Assembly: GCA_017312345.1 (NCBI GenBank)
Contig: BLAA01000001.1
Location: 2,666,001-2,730,000, forward strand
Origin: Candidatus Denitrolinea symbiosum
GTDB taxonomy: Bacteria; Chloroflexota; Anaerolineae; Anaerolineales; Villigracilaceae
Direction: 5' to 3'
Length of the DNA: 64,000 bases
In this document: piece by piece, positions 51,578 to 59,907 of the stretch
Layout: every line of letters starts with the position of its first letter
Numbering within the stretch: the first letter of the stretch is position 1
Notes under the pieces: generated by a model
What the model was told of the DNA's origin: nothing
Database searches by the model: none
Seen by the model: only the letters and a program-made list of their open reading frames with translations
Program-made: the position numbers and the translations under genes

Positions 51578-53098
51578 CTATTGTCCGACCCGCGCCGGAA
51601 CGGAATAGATTTGAAGCGGGCCATATTCAAAGACCAGCTTGGCGCGCTTGAGCATGAAATCGCGCGTTAAGTCGAAACGCTTCAACACGTCCTGGTATGT
51701 GCCGTCGCTTGAATTTGTCCGCGCCAACACCAGCGCGTTTTGGATCTTTGCGGGACGGCTGGGTTGGTAGAAGCGGTCGTAGGAAAGCCCGTTGACGACG
51801 AGATAATAGGCGGTTTGAATGTCCACGGGCGAGACCGCCACGAGGGTATCTTCGGGCTGGATATGGGCCAGAATGTAGGCCGCGGCCATCTCTTCGGGGG
51901 AATCGCGCTTCTGGACGGTGGCTGTCCTCGCGCTGGTCACTGTGCTTACGAGAATTCCCGCCGTAACTAAAATGATCGCCGAGGGGATGACGGCAGAGTT
52001 GAAACGCATTGGGAAACGATTCAAAACCAACTCGATCAGCCACGTCAACCCGGCGGCGGCGAAGAGCATGTAGAAGGCCTCGAGAAACAGCCAGACGCGC
52101 GGGAGCGGGACGACGCGCTGGACGAGCATGGAGACCGCGATGGCGAGCGTCATGCAGACCGGCAGGGACAGCCTTTGATTGGAAACTTTTTTCTGGAATA
52201 GCAGGGAGAGCGCGAACCCGACGACGGACAGGACGCGGAACGTCGGCGCGATGCCCGACATCCAGAAAATGAGGGTGTTGGTCAGGCGCGGCGCCAGGTT
52301 AGCGCGGAAGGTCCGCCAGGTTTGCGGTTCGACGATCTCGTTGCCGACGAGGGAGCCGAGTCCCGTGCCGAAGAAGATGACGGGCGAGTAGAACAGGAAG
52401 GTCAGGACTCCCGCGAGGGCGCAAGTGAAGAGGAAAACTTTCAGCGAGCGAAAGCCCAATTGCCGCGCCCCGCTTTCGGTCAGGTAGGAGGCGGCCAGCC
52501 AGAGGGAGAGTCCCGCCATGGGGTAGAGGAAGATCGGGATGGTGAAAAATCCGAGGGCGGCGGTCAATCCGTAGGCGGCGAGGGCGGAGCGTCTTTGCTC
52601 ACGGACGAGGAGGCCCGCGAAGTTGGCGAGCAGGAGCGAGAAGAGGACGATGAGCGTGTAGCCGCGTCCGTTGGCGGAATATTCGACGAGGCCCGGCGTG
52701 ACGGCGATAGCCGCGGCCGCGGCGAGGGCTTGGTTGGCGTTGAAGAAACGCCGCGCCGCGAGGTAGGCCGCAGGGACGCAGGCGATCCCCGCCAGGAACG
52801 CGGGCAGGCGCAGTAGCAGGGGACTCGCGCCGAAGAGACGATAGACGAGCGCGGCGAGCAGGGTGTGGAAAATGTGGTTGTTCGGCGCGCTGTAGTTGGC
52901 GAGGATGGTCGGGAGCGGTTTGGAGGCGTAGAAAATGAACGTGTAGGCTTCGTCGTAGAAAACGGGCTGGTTGACGAGCAGGGCGCGCAGGATCGCCGCC
53001 GCGACCGTGACGAGGCCGAGGAACGCGCCGACCCGGCGCGCGTCGCCTTCGGGGAGGAAGAGATAGCGGAGTTCGGTTTTGACGGTTTTCCAGTTCAA
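51578..53098 (-). CDS. GT39-like (PMT/ArnT-type) membrane glycosyltransferase
   Basis: 506 residues, about eleven membrane helices. The motif FYDEAYT near residue 48 has the acidic pair in the first outer loop typical of GT-C enzymes, followed by NHIFHTLLAAL. The C-terminal region is a soluble extracytoplasmic domain. It probably moves a sugar from a lipid carrier onto a protein or lipid. TTG start (53096-53098) with AAGG upstream. It is divergent from cooC. Confidence 0.85.
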   Translation of the reverse strand: MNWKTVKTELRYLFLPEGDARRVGAFLGLVTVAAAILRALLVNQPVFYDEAYTFIFYASKPLPTILANYSAPNNHIFHTLLAALVYRLFGASPLLLRLPAFLAGIACVPAAYLAARRFFNANQALAAAAAIAVTPGLVEYSANGRGYTLIVLFSLLLANFAGLLVREQRRSALAAYGLTAALGFFTIPIFLYPMAGLSLWLAASYLTESGARQLGFRSLKVFLFTCALAGVLTFLFYSPVIFFGTGLGSLVGNEIVEPQTWRTFRANLAPRLTNTLIFWMSGIAPTFRVLSVVGFALSLLFQKKVSNQRLSLPVCMTLAIAVSMLVQRVVPLPRVWLFLEAFYMLFAAAGLTWLIELVLNRFPMRFNSAVIPSAIILVTAGILVSTVTSARTATVQKRDSPEEMAAAYILAHIQPEDTLVAVSPVDIQTAYYLVVNGLSYDRFYQPSRPAKIQNALVLARTNSSDGTYQDVLKRFDLTRDFMLKRAKLVFEYGPLQIYSVPARVGQ

Positions 53099-53191
53099 GA
53101 GACGCCTTTGGAAGAATCGGGGATTGTGGTAACCTTGTTTCGGACGCGTGAATCATAATCGCAATTTGAAATTTGCGATACTGGAGGCCGG

Positions 53192-53980
53192 ATGAAACTT
53201 GCGATCACTGGCAAAGGCGGGACGGGGAAGACCACGTTGACGGCGCTGCTGGCGCAGGCCTACGCGGACGCGGGCCGGCGGGTTCTTGCGGCGGACGCGG
53301 ACCCGAGTCCGTGTTTGGCGGGCGCGCTGGGATTCCCGCCCGAACTGCGCGCCAAACTCCGTCCCATCGCGGAGATGGAGGAACTCATCGAAGAGCGGAC
53401 GGGGGCCAAGCCGGGGACCGTCGGCGGGTTTTTCACCATCAACCCGCGCGTGGACGACATCCCCGACCGTTTCAGCGTGACGCATCGCGGCGTGAAATTA
53501 CTTGAAATGGGCAGCGTGGACTTGGGCGGCTCGGGCTGTATCTGTCCCGAATCGGCCATGCTGAAGACGCTCTTCACGCACCTGCTTTTCCGCGACGAGG
53601 ACGTTCTTCTGCTGGACATGTACGCGGGCGTGGAACACCTCGGCCGCGCCACCGTGGATTTCGTGGACGCGATGCTGGTTGTCGTCGAACCGACGCGGCG
53701 CAGCCTCGGGACCGCGGCGCAGATCAAAAAACTGGCGAACGACATCAAGTTGGACCGGTTATACCTGGTGGGGAACAAGGTGCGGAACGAGGAGGATGCG
53801 AAGTTCCTCGAAACCGAGACGTCTGGCCTGCCCCTGCTTGGATTTTTGCCCGCCGATTTACGAGTGCAGGAAGCGGACCGGCGGGGGATTCCCGTGTATG
53901 ACCATGTCCCGGCGTTGAAAGAGGCGGCGGGAAGGATCGTGGAAAAGCTGGCTGGCGAATTGATGAACAGAGGGCAGTAA
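53192..53980 (+). CDS. cooC: CO dehydrogenase nickel-insertion ATPase
   Basis: 262 residues of the MinD/CooC group. The deviant Walker A is GKGGTGKTT (residues 7-15), an ADADPSPCLA block follows, and a CxC motif (GSGCICPES, near residues 116-118) that binds metal at the dimer face in CooC/AcsF. It matures the nickel site of CooS or AcsB with ATP. GGAGG precedes the ATG. It lies about 6 kb from cooS on the other strand, so it is under separate control. Confidence 0.92.
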   Translation: MKLAITGKGGTGKTTLTALLAQAYADAGRRVLAADADPSPCLAGALGFPPELRAKLRPIAEMEELIEERTGAKPGTVGGFFTINPRVDDIPDRFSVTHRGVKLLEMGSVDLGGSGCICPESAMLKTLFTHLLFRDEDVLLLDMYAGVEHLGRATVDFVDAMLVVVEPTRRSLGTAAQIKKLANDIKLDRLYLVGNKVRNEEDAKFLETETSGLPLLGFLPADLRVQEADRRGIPVYDHVPALKEAAGRIVEKLAGELMNRGQ

Positions 53981-53982
53981 GC

Positions 53983-54006
53983 GGAAGGCGGAAGGCGGAA
54001 GGCGGA
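53983..54006. repeat. GGCGGAA heptamer array
   Basis: Four units of the type GGCGGAA or GGAAGGC right after the cooC stop. Related to the arrays at 30930-31000 and 21655-21880. Confidence 0.75.
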
Positions 54007-54034
54007 ACCCCGTTTTCTTGAAGAAAACGGGGTT
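54006..54034. terminator. Bidirectional terminator between cooC and the M23 peptidase
   Basis: Perfect 12-bp stem AACCCCGTTTTC / GAAAACGGGGTT with loop TTGAA and short T-rich end. Confidence 0.82.
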
Positions 54035-54041
54035 TGTTGAT

Positions 54042-54701
54042 TTAGCCGTTATCGTCCGGCTTTTGGATGACGTACCACTTCGGGTCGTACATGACAAATC
54101 CATCCTTCACCCGCAGCCAGACGTTGTTGCCGGCCAGCCCGAAGACCTCCAGTTGATCGTCGGTGTGCAGGTTGGCGATGGGTTTGAAGTTCGTGCCGGG
54201 ACCGATGCGCAGCCTGACGCCGTCTCCATCGGGGGAGACTTTGACGGTGAAAAGCAGGTCCTTTGACGGGATTTCGGTCACGAAAAACGGCTCGGGGTTA
54301 ATAGCGGAAGTGGCGGCCGCGCCGAGGCGCACTTCAAAGTGGAGATGGGGCGCGGTGCTGAAGCCGGTGTTCCCGCTGCGGCCGAGGGCGGTCCCCATGG
54401 TGACGCTGTCGCCGGTCGCCACGAGGAAACTGTCCTTTTGGAAGTGGGCGTAGATGCTGGTCGAGCCGTCGGGGTGCTGGACGCGGACGTTGTAGCCGTA
54501 GCCTCGATTCGGTTTCGCCGCCGTTTCGGTGTCCAGTTCGGCGCGGGTGACGACGCCATCCGCCGCAGCCATGACGAGGTTGCCTTCGGGCAGGCCGAAG
54601 TCTATGCCGTTGTGGCCGTTTGTGAGCGGATAGGTCTTTGGATTTTCTCCGAAATGCTGGGTGATGGGAAATTGCACGGGGACGGGTCTGAGCAGAATCA
54701 T
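54042..54701 (-). CDS. M23-family peptidase with C-terminal SH3b-like domain
   Basis: 219 residues. The zinc site is visible as NGHNGIDFG (His, Asp) and APHLHFEVR (HxH). Residues about 150-210 resemble an SH3b domain (DGVRLRIGPGTNFKPIANL, NVWLRVKDGF). No signal peptide is seen, so it may be cytoplasmic, exported by another route, or miscalled at the start. AAAGGAGGCTCCC before ATG 54701 decides the start over one ten codons upstream. Confidence 0.88.
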   Translation of the reverse strand: MILLRPVPVQFPITQHFGENPKTYPLTNGHNGIDFGLPEGNLVMAAADGVVTRAELDTETAAKPNRGYGYNVRVQHPDGSTSIYAHFQKDSFLVATGDSVTMGTALGRSGNTGFSTAPHLHFEVRLGAAATSAINPEPFFVTEIPSKDLLFTVKVSPDGDGVRLRIGPGTNFKPIANLHTDDQLEVFGLAGNNVWLRVKDGFVMYDPKWYVIQKPDDNG

Positions 54702-54791
54702 GGGAGCCTCCTTTGGCTGAATCTTGCTCAAGCGGATACGACGTTGTCAGTATAGCATTTTTCCGCGTGCGAATCACAACAAAAATCCAAC

Positions 54792-55961
54792 CTATCTCCA
54801 GATGCTTTCGTAGGGATGCCCGCTGACGAGGCGGATTCCCTGCGCGAAGCGCGTCGGCGTGAAGGCGGAGATGTCCACCGTTTTAGGCGCGCCGTCGAGA
54901 ATCCATTCGGCGAGGCAGAGACCGACGGCGGGCGAGATCTTGAATCCCGTGCCGCTGAACCCGCAGTCGAGCCAGAAGCCCTCGGGGCCGATCGGCCCGA
55001 TGGCGGGATGCTGGTCTGGCGTGATGCCGTCGTAGCCGCTGTGCGCGGAGTGGAGTCCGCCGCGCTCCATGAGCGGGACGCGCTTGCAGAGACGGTCCAC
55101 GGCGCGCTCCACGAAGCCGGCGCGGGCGTGGTCTGAATCGCCGTCGGGGTCTTCGTCCATTGGGTTGCCGTCTTCGAGTCCGACGAGGGTGAGTCTGCCT
55201 TCGGGACGGAAGTACATCGAGTTGGGGAAGTCAATCACGGTGGGGTGGGGCAGGCGTAGTTCGGGGGGACGGGCGACGAACATCACGTCGTGCCGCCATG
55301 TGCCGATGGGGACTTCGACGCCAGCCATTTCGCAGATTCGACGCGCCCAGGCGCCCGCCGCGTTGACGACGATGGGGGCGGAGAAAACGCCCTGCGTCGT
55401 ATCCACGCCCGTCACTTTTCCAGCGCGGACGCGGATGCCCGTCACGGCGCAATCCTGCACGAGGACGGCGCCGCGCCGACGGGCGGCGTTCATCAGCGCG
55501 GCCGCGGTCGAGACGGGGTCGGCGTAGCCCGATTCGGGTTCGTAAGCGGCGAGGTCGAAATCGTCCGTGACGAAGGCGGGGGCGAGGCGTTTCACGTCGT
55601 CGGCAGCGACCAGCATGGCGGGGACGCCGAGGCGCTGGAGCATGGCGGTGTTGGCTTTGAGCGCGTCCACATGTTCGCGCTCGACGAGTTGGAGGAAGCC
55701 CGTGCGCGTGAAGCCGCAGGGATCGGGGCCGACGCGTTCGTTCCAATCGCGGAACCACTGGAAGGATTCCCAGGCGAGACGCGCCTCGGTTTCGAGGTCG
55801 TAGTGCATGCGGACGAGCCCGCTGGAGCGCCCCGTCGCGCCCGCGGCGAGGTGACGTTTCTCGATGACCGCGGCTTTGACGCCGCGAACGGAGAGATGGT
55901 AGGCGAGGCTGGCGCCGTGCACGCCGCCGCCGAGGATGAGGAGGTCGGGAGAGGGGGACAT
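54792..55961 (-). CDS. FAD-dependent oxidoreductase (DAO/sarcosine oxidase-like)
   Basis: 389 residues. The FAD-binding start is LLILGGGVHGASLAYHLSVRG with the Glu in VIEKRHL; RSSGLVRMHYD follows. The C-terminal GYDGITPDQHPAIGPIG and DCGFSGTGFKISPAVG are typical of D-amino-acid or sarcosine oxidase-like enzymes. The substrate is unknown. It has no Shine-Dalgarno; a GGGGATTGGAGATT-type repeat lies just upstream (55968-56003). Confidence 0.9.
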   Translation of the reverse strand: MSPSPDLLILGGGVHGASLAYHLSVRGVKAAVIEKRHLAAGATGRSSGLVRMHYDLETEARLAWESFQWFRDWNERVGPDPCGFTRTGFLQLVEREHVDALKANTAMLQRLGVPAMLVAADDVKRLAPAFVTDDFDLAAYEPESGYADPVSTAAALMNAARRRGAVLVQDCAVTGIRVRAGKVTGVDTTQGVFSAPIVVNAAGAWARRICEMAGVEVPIGTWRHDVMFVARPPELRLPHPTVIDFPNSMYFRPEGRLTLVGLEDGNPMDEDPDGDSDHARAGFVERAVDRLCKRVPLMERGGLHSAHSGYDGITPDQHPAIGPIGPEGFWLDCGFSGTGFKISPAVGLCLAEWILDGAPKTVDISAFTPTRFAQGIRLVSGHPYESIWR

Positions 55962-55964
55962 GGG

Positions 55965-56003
55965 GGTTGGTAAGTGGGGATTGGAGATTGGGGATTGGGA
56001 GCG
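55965..56003. repeat. GGAGATTGG-type repeat
   Basis: Units GGTTGGTAAGTGGGGATTGG, AGATTGGGGATTGG in the junction before the oxidoreductase. Same family as at the acs junctions. Confidence 0.7.
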
Positions 56004-56027
56004 TTAGCCGATTTTTGCTTTTAGGGG

Positions 56028-59000
56028 TCAAGGCATTTCCTTCACAACCTTCATCGTCTCCACGCTGACCGTGCAGACGCGGAACAGCAGGTCAATGACC
56101 TGTTCTTTATACTCCGCAAACCGATACGTATTGAATTTCTCGGCAATCGTCGGGTCTTTGGGTTTCTTCTCTTTATAGCGTTCCAGGATCCATTCCAGCG
56201 CGGAATACGTGCCGAGACGGTACTCCCACGCCTCCGCAGGAACGCCTTTCAACGTGGTGACCGAATCGATCTCGATCTCGCCTTTCTCTTTCCGCGCCAT
56301 CAATCTTGTTATGGGGGCAGCCGTTGGGGCGGTCGTTGGGGTGGTCGTTGGGGTGGTCGTTGGGACGGCCGTTGGGACGGCCGTTGGGGCGGACCTACGT
56401 GTCCGCCCTTGCCCTTGCCCTTGCGCGCCTTCCTCTCCTGGGCGGAGACGCAGCTCCGCCCCTACGTTTTCAATGCGCTCCAACTGATAGGGTTTTATCG
56501 TCTCATATCCCAAATGCAATTCCATCAACCGCTTGCCCCAATCCGCCCATTGACGGAAATCCTCGTAAAACGGGATGCGCGGGAACTCGCGCTTCAAATT
56601 GATCTCATATTTGACCCGATACGCGGGATGGTGCAGGACGGCATAGACGTAATGGAAAATGTCTTCTTTCGAGATGCTCTTGTCTTTATAACGTTTCTGA
56701 AATTGACCCAACGCCCAATCGGTGATGTTCTCCACGCGCGAGCCGTCTTCAGCGTAGCGGTAGAGGGGAAGGCATTGAGCAGGGTCAGCAGAATAGAATG
56801 CAAAGTTAGGGAGCAAATTTGTTGCTACTACTGCAAACTCCAGTCTCTTACCTTGTTTTACACTCAATAAAGTATTTGGTTGATTAAGGTTTTTACCAAA
56901 TATTTCAAAATGACCCGATGTTAATCTGTCAGATGTTCCTCTCTCTGCATAATAAAACAGTTTAGTATATGGACGGTATAAAGATGGAACAATAAGCTTG
57001 TCGTTGAATTTATACGTTTGTTTTTGGAGCAACATTGATTTTAATTTTGCGCTCCATTTTATAGACAAGTCAAGATCATCATCGTTTGACTTCTGTGTTC
57101 TTACCTGGGTATTGTATTTTTGGATTAAGTATTCAATCTTGTTTTGAAGATTATTTGTTTCAAAATCATAGACCCATTCATCTCTCGCGGTGTTCACTCC
57201 AGGAACGAAAATTTCAAATATCGAATTTATCTCCCTAGATGATTTTGAATATTTTGTTTGACTGGTCGCGATTGGGATTAAATCTTCCCAGTCGTTATCA
57301 GTAAGATTCAGCCAGTTATTATTTCTGTCTGGATGAATTGGCTGAAAATCTAATTCCCCTAATTGATTGCCGCGTAAGTATGCTTTCTTTTCTTCTGCTT
57401 TTGCGTAATCAGGAACTGCGTTATAGTAAATACGAAATCCTTTTACGCCTTTTTTTCTTACCAAAAAATAAATAGCGACGCCAACGCGAATTTGATCGCT
57501 AAATATGTTGCCACCCTCACGTTGTCTTCTTTCGCCGCTTGTGTGAGAATTTCCTTTCATGTCAATGATATATATTTCATTGAACTCTTTTCCAACCACT
57601 TTTCGAAATCCGTCGTATGTGCGCGCATCTAAAAAAGAGTTGTTTGAAACGAAAGCGATCACGCCATCTTTATCGAGCCTATCGCTTGCCCAGCGAAGAA
57701 AGCGCGTGTACATATCGTAAAGTTTTGTCTTTTGTGCCGTGCTGTAATAGATATAAGTATCCTTGATACGCTGATCAATTTCAGGATATTCACGGTTCTT
57801 GTTGTTGTCGTTCTCGTTAGCTTGATTGGCGTTGTACGGCGGGTTGCCAATCACGACCATAATTGGCCTGCTATTTTGTTTGACGATTCTCTCCGCGTTC
57901 TCGTCCGTAATGCCAAAGAAATTCAACTGTTTGCCCGTATGCTCGAAGCCCATGTTATCGAGCGTGTCCACGAAACAGATATTCTCGAACTCCTTGAACT
58001 TTCCCATCCGCTGCTTGTAGGTGTATTCGATGTTCAGGTTGGCGATGTAGTAGGGCAGGATCGAGACCTCGTTGCAGTGGATCTCGTTCTCGTATTTGTA
58101 CTCCAACTGCGCGGGCGGCAGGTATTCGATCAACTCGGTGATGAACGTGCCTGTCCCTGTGGCGGGGTCTAAAATTTCCACGCCCTTGTCGCCCAGCGTC
58201 TTGCCGAAATGCTTGAACACCAAATGGTCGGCGCTCTCGATCATGAAGCGCACGATCTCGTCGGGCGTATAGACGATCCCCAGGCGGTCGGCGGCCTTCG
58301 GGTTGTAGGCTTTATAGAAACTCTCGTACAAGGCCTTCAAAAATTTCTGTTTCTCGTGATGGTCGCTGATCTGCGACGCCCGCGCGTTGATCGTCTCGTA
58401 ATACGGCGCGATCCTGGCATGGATGTTGCGCTTCATCTCGCCTTTGTAGAACGTCCCCGCCACCTCCTGCAACTTTCGGGCGATCACGTTCTCGCGATGG
58501 AACTCCGCCTCGTCGAACACACGCATGAAAATATCTTCCGTCAGCACATGCTGGATGATCATCTCGCGCACGTCCGCCATCTCGATCTTCGGATTAATGG
58601 CCTTCTTCGCCAACTCCAAAAACTCGGCCAATGCCCCGCTGAACTGACTGTTCACCGATAACTGCTCGCTGATTACTTCCCTCAGCGCCTCCGCCAGCCC
58701 TCCCACCTCCGCGCTGAACAACTCGATCGCCTTGTGGAACTCCGAAACTTCCTTCGGCTCGTACCCGACGAATTTGGTCAACAACGCGTCCAGCGCGGCC
58801 GCGTCGCTGAAGTCGGCCCGTCCAATTCTCTGCCCGCCCTGGTACAGGATCGCCGTCTGCGTGTCCTCGAACAGGATATTGAAGTCGGGATAGCCTTTAT
58901 TGAACTTGACCTGGATTTCCGCCTCGATATCGTCCTTTTCGTCCTTCGACTCCCAGAATCCCCAATCCTGACGGAGCGCGTCTTTCAGGACCCCGTCTGG

Positions 59001-59186
59001 GCGGATCCTCGTCCCGCGCGTCGACTCCGTCTCGACCTCCGCCACAAGCGCCAGTCCCTTCGTCCGTGCGTACTGCTCCAACAGATCCTGAAACGGCTTC
59101 CTCAGCGACGACTCATTGCTCGCCCCGCTGTAGCGCTTGATCTTGTCAACATCGGCGTAGTATTTCTGGATGAGTTGAACCGTCAT
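56028..59186 (-). CDS. Single-chain restriction-modification protein (type IIG/ISP-like N6-adenine methylase)
   Basis: 1052 residues. The N-terminal 150 have a nuclease-like region with DGVLKDALRQDWGFWESK (a possible PD-ExK core). Residues about 300-560 are the methylase: GIVYTPDEIVRFMIES, DPATGTGTFITELIEYL (SAM site) and the catalytic GNPPYNANQ. The target-recognition part (about residues 560-800) is coded by much more AT-rich DNA. A Pro/Thr/Ala-rich linker (about residues 905-965) is coded by repeats. No helicase motif is seen, so it differs from true ISP enzymes. No separate specificity gene is nearby. GGAGAG precedes the ATG. Confidence 0.9.
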   Translation of the reverse strand: MTVQLIQKYYADVDKIKRYSGASNESSLRKPFQDLLEQYARTKGLALVAEVETESTRGTRIRPDGVLKDALRQDWGFWESKDEKDDIEAEIQVKFNKGYPDFNILFEDTQTAILYQGGQRIGRADFSDAAALDALLTKFVGYEPKEVSEFHKAIELFSAEVGGLAEALREVISEQLSVNSQFSGALAEFLELAKKAINPKIEMADVREMIIQHVLTEDIFMRVFDEAEFHRENVIARKLQEVAGTFYKGEMKRNIHARIAPYYETINARASQISDHHEKQKFLKALYESFYKAYNPKAADRLGIVYTPDEIVRFMIESADHLVFKHFGKTLGDKGVEILDPATGTGTFITELIEYLPPAQLEYKYENEIHCNEVSILPYYIANLNIEYTYKQRMGKFKEFENICFVDTLDNMGFEHTGKQLNFFGITDENAERIVKQNSRPIMVVIGNPPYNANQANENDNNKNREYPEIDQRIKDTYIYYSTAQKTKLYDMYTRFLRWASDRLDKDGVIAFVSNNSFLDARTYDGFRKVVGKEFNEIYIIDMKGNSHTSGERRQREGGNIFSDQIRVGVAIYFLVRKKGVKGFRIYYNAVPDYAKAEEKKAYLRGNQLGELDFQPIHPDRNNNWLNLTDNDWEDLIPIATSQTKYSKSSREINSIFEIFVPGVNTARDEWVYDFETNNLQNKIEYLIQKYNTQVRTQKSNDDDLDLSIKWSAKLKSMLLQKQTYKFNDKLIVPSLYRPYTKLFYYAERGTSDRLTSGHFEIFGKNLNQPNTLLSVKQGKRLEFAVVATNLLPNFAFYSADPAQCLPLYRYAEDGSRVENITDWALGQFQKRYKDKSISKEDIFHYVYAVLHHPAYRVKYEINLKREFPRIPFYEDFRQWADWGKRLMELHLGYETIKPYQLERIENVGAELRLRPGEEGAQGQGQGRTRRSAPTAVPTAVPTTTPTTTPTTAPTAAPITRLMARKEKGEIEIDSVTTLKGVPAEAWEYRLGTYSALEWILERYKEKKPKDPTIAEKFNTYRFAEYKEQVIDLLFRVCTVSVETMKVVKEMP
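56314..56475. repeat. 12-bp coding minisatellite and palindromic modules inside the R-M gene
   Basis: Six units of the type GGGGTGGTCGTT (56317-56392) code for PTAV/PTTT/PTAA in the linker. Next to them are two GC-rich inverted modules, GGCGGAC-N6-GTCCGCC (about 56389-56408) and GGCGGAG-N6-CTCCGCC (about 56441-56460), with CCTTGCCCTTGCCCTTG between them. Confidence 0.88.
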
Positions 59187-59715
59187 TGCCGCGCTCTCCT
59201 GCCTTTTGACTTGAAACCTGAAATTTGCTGCAAGAAACCTAAAGTTTGCTGTAAGGAACGATTATACCCGACACCCGCGGCAGGGCAGGGGATAACCCCC
59301 TCCGTCCCTTCGGGACACCTCCCCCAAATCCACAAAAAATAGAATGGTCAGCCTATTACATATGGATTTGGGGGAGACTGGGAGGGGGTCAATAGGGCAG
59401 GGGACTCTCGTGCTTGCCATCCCAGGCGCTCCGCCGAACGCCAGTCATTGCCGCGTTCTCCTGCCTTTTGACTTGAAGCCTGAAATTTGCTACAAGAAAC
59501 CCTGGAGTTTGCTACAAGAAACCCAAAGTTTGCTATAAGGAACACTGAAGTTTGCTATAAGGAACCCCAAAGTTTGCCGCCTGAAACGATTATGCCCGAT
59601 ACCCTTCGGGACACCTCCCCCAAATCCACAAAAAATAGAACGATCAGCCTATTACCCGTATGAATTTGGGGGAGGCCAGGAGGGGGTCAATAGGGCAGGG
59701 GACTCTCGCGCTCGG
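59187..59715. repeat. Directly duplicated block upstream of the R-M gene
   Basis: Two copies of about 230-270 bases (about 59182-59419 and 59443-59715). Each has CATTGCCGCG (including the R-M start codon region), TTTTGACTTGAA, units of about 20 bases of the type AGTTTGCTACAAGAAACC (two in the first copy, five in the second), then an inverted pair CTCCCCCAAATCCA / GGATTTGGGGGAG and CAATAGGGCAGGGGACTCTC. There is no gene. Confidence 0.85.
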
Positions 59716-59751
59716 TCTCCAACACGCGCCATTATCCTCGCACGCCAGCCA

Positions 59752-59803
59752 CTGCTCACTGCTCTCTGCTCACTGATCTCTGCTCACTGCTCTCTGCACG
59801 CTC
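59752..59803. repeat. CACTGCT/CTCTGCT heptamer array
   Basis: About seven heptamers of the types CACTGCT, CTCTGCT and CACTGAT before the recombinase promoter. Same family as at 31046-31090 and 37565-37605. Confidence 0.82.
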
Positions 59804-59826
59804 AAAGGGGGGAGAGCCTCTCCGCC

Positions 59827-59855
59827 TTGACAGCCTCAGCCAGAGCGAATAAAAT
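59827..59855 (+). promoter_or_regulatory. Promoter of the tyrosine recombinase
   Basis: Perfect TTGACA (59827-59832), 17-base spacer and TAAAAT (59850-59855). Transcription should begin at about 59862, the first base of the inverted repeat that follows. Confidence 0.82.
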
Positions 59856-59861
59856 AGCGAC

Positions 59862-59889
59862 GCTTTCGATAAGTATTATTATCGAAAGC
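59862..59889 (+). other. 11-6-11 inverted repeat, dif-like recombination site candidate
   Basis: Arms GCTTTCGATAA (59862-59872) and TTATCGAAAGC (59879-59889) with centre GTATTA. The plan of two 11-bp arms around six bases, with inner ends ATAA and TTAT, matches Xer sites such as dif. It lies 18 bases before the start of a Xer-type recombinase gene. It would also form an 11-bp RNA hairpin at the very 5' end of the mRNA, so an RNA or operator role is also possible. Confidence 0.6.
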
Positions 59890-59907
59890 ATACAGGAGAA
59901 AAGCAAA

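Noticed and set aside
56028..59186. Type I restriction system
   Set aside because: Methylase, recognition and nuclease-like regions are in one chain, and there are no hsdR/hsdS genes or helicase motifs.
59443..59600. CRISPR array or iteron origin
   Set aside because: Units of about 20 bases are head to tail without spacers, and there is no rep gene. It is better described as a tandem repeat in a duplicated block.
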